Of a stretch of 6,943 nt of DNA, positions 6,691 to 6,943 are shown piece by piece. The position numbers and the translations under genes were made by a program. The notes beneath the pieces were generated by a model that searched no databases, was not told the DNA's origin, and worked only from the letters and a program-made list of their open reading frames with translations. The first letter of the stretch is position 1. The number at the start of each line of letters is the position of its first letter. The stretch comes from Gammaproteobacteria bacterium (GTDB lineage: Bacteria > Pseudomonadota > Gammaproteobacteria > Xanthomonadales > Wenzhouxiangellaceae): NCBI GenBank assembly GCA_003561495.1, contig PWWM01000176.1, forward strand, positions 1 through 6,943, written 5' to 3'.

Positions 6691-6819
6691 CAGATCGAGG
6701 CCATTCCCATGGAAGGCGGTTTTCTGAACAAGTGGCTGGCAGGCATTTCGGTCGGGGACAAGGAGCTGGAAATCGTTGGCTTACTCCCGAACAATTGGTT
6801 GACCTCTTGGAAAATGTAA
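6691..6819 (+). other. Short unrecognised open stretch before the antitoxin
   Basis: After the TAG at 6688 the same frame stays open to TAA at 6817-6819, with an internal ATG at 6709 that would give 36 residues (MEGGFLNKWLAGISVGDKEL and on). The composition is protein-like (GDKELEIVG), but I do not recognise a family and see no strong ribosome site. It may be the tail of a lost gene, read through the TAG in the ancestor, or chance. Nothing else supportable was found between 6453 and 6825 apart from the DUF2200 fragment. Confidence 0.25.
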
Positions 6820-6827
6820 TGCATTAT
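6799..6827 (+). promoter_or_regulatory. Possible promoter for the antitoxin gene
   Basis: TTGACC (6799-6804) and CATTAT (6822-6827) lie 17 nt apart and match the sigma-70 boxes at 5 of 6 and 4 of 6 positions. The region is the most AT-rich in the window. The second box overlaps the ATG at 6826, so use of this promoter would need the ATG at 6835 and an almost leaderless message. This is weak evidence. Confidence 0.25.
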
Positions 6828-6943
6828 GTCTAACATGAAAGAATACAACGTCAGGCATGTACAGCACAATCTGGCGGCACTGCTCGAAGCCGTGGAGCGT
6901 GGGGAGAAGGTGCGAATTACCCGACGTGGCAAGGTCGTCGCTC
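6826..6943 (+). CDS. Phd/YefM-type antitoxin, N-terminal part (cut by the window end)
   Basis: The 39 codons present encode MSNMKEYNVRHVQHNLAALL and continue EAVERGEKVRITRRGKVVA. This is the typical N-terminal beta-alpha-alpha-beta DNA-binding half of prevent-host-death antitoxins (VxxxxxNLxxLLxxVxxGExVxITRRGKxVA). Such proteins bind and neutralise a toxin, often of the PIN, RelE or Doc type, through a C-terminal tail, and repress their own operon. Tail and toxin would lie beyond the window. ATG 6826 and ATG 6835 are both possible; the second leaves the family-standard MKEYNV start. Neither has a strong ribosome site. Confidence 0.8.
   Translation, partial: MSNMKEYNVRHVQHNLAALLEAVERGEKVRITRRGKVVA

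Noticed and set aside
6657..6932. 91-codon minus-strand frame opposite the antitoxin
   Set aside because: The plus strand carries a clear Phd/YefM signature there and the minus-strand translation shows no domain.

Overview
The window looks like chromosomal DNA of a high-GC gammaproteobacterium. A Wenzhouxiangella- or Chromatiales-like source is a guess, based on the DUF11 protein with an IPTL-CTERM-like tail, the codon use and the gene families; no rRNA or other phylogenetic marker is present. It splits into a compact, intact part (about 1-5340) and a frayed, partly degraded part (about 5420-6943).

Intact part. Positions 1-918 hold the 3' end of a secreted or surface-anchored protein made of tandem prealbumin-like repeats, one DUF11 domain and an IPTL-CTERM-like tail. 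It is closed by a perfect 26-bp palindrome plus a T-run, a clear intrinsic terminator. After a 174-nt gap comes a two-gene operon on the plus strand: an ATP-grasp ligase (1093-2433) overlapping by four bases (ATGA) a CocE/NonD (peptidase S15-like) serine hydrolase (2430-4463). Neither has a signal peptide, so a bond-forming and a bond-breaking enzyme appear to be made at linked levels in the cytoplasm. The substrate cannot be read from the sequence. Convergent to them, with a 9-nt gap, is an alpha/beta hydrolase (4473-5336, minus) whose nucleophile elbow carries cysteine instead of serine.

Frayed part. Upstream of the cysteine hydrolase, on the same strand, is a Host_attach-family gene (5420-5856, minus) that reads full length only if a one-base frameshift just after its ATG is repaired. 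Divergent from it, 32 nt away, is an open frame (5889-6452) joining a DUF2200-like start to a SagB-type nitroreductase that lacks its C-terminal part. A second DUF2200 fragment follows, broken by a 5-bp tandem duplication (6586-6595). The window ends in the first 39 codons of a Phd/YefM-type antitoxin. Broken genes, two related gene scraps, an antitoxin and a fall in GC (41% by hand count over 6761-6860, against 69% over 3361-3460) suggest an accessory region undergoing turnover.

No tRNA, rRNA, CRISPR array or transposase gene was recognised. The best candidate for an undescribed system is the coupled ATP-grasp/S15 hydrolase pair, possibly with the cysteine hydrolase next to it.
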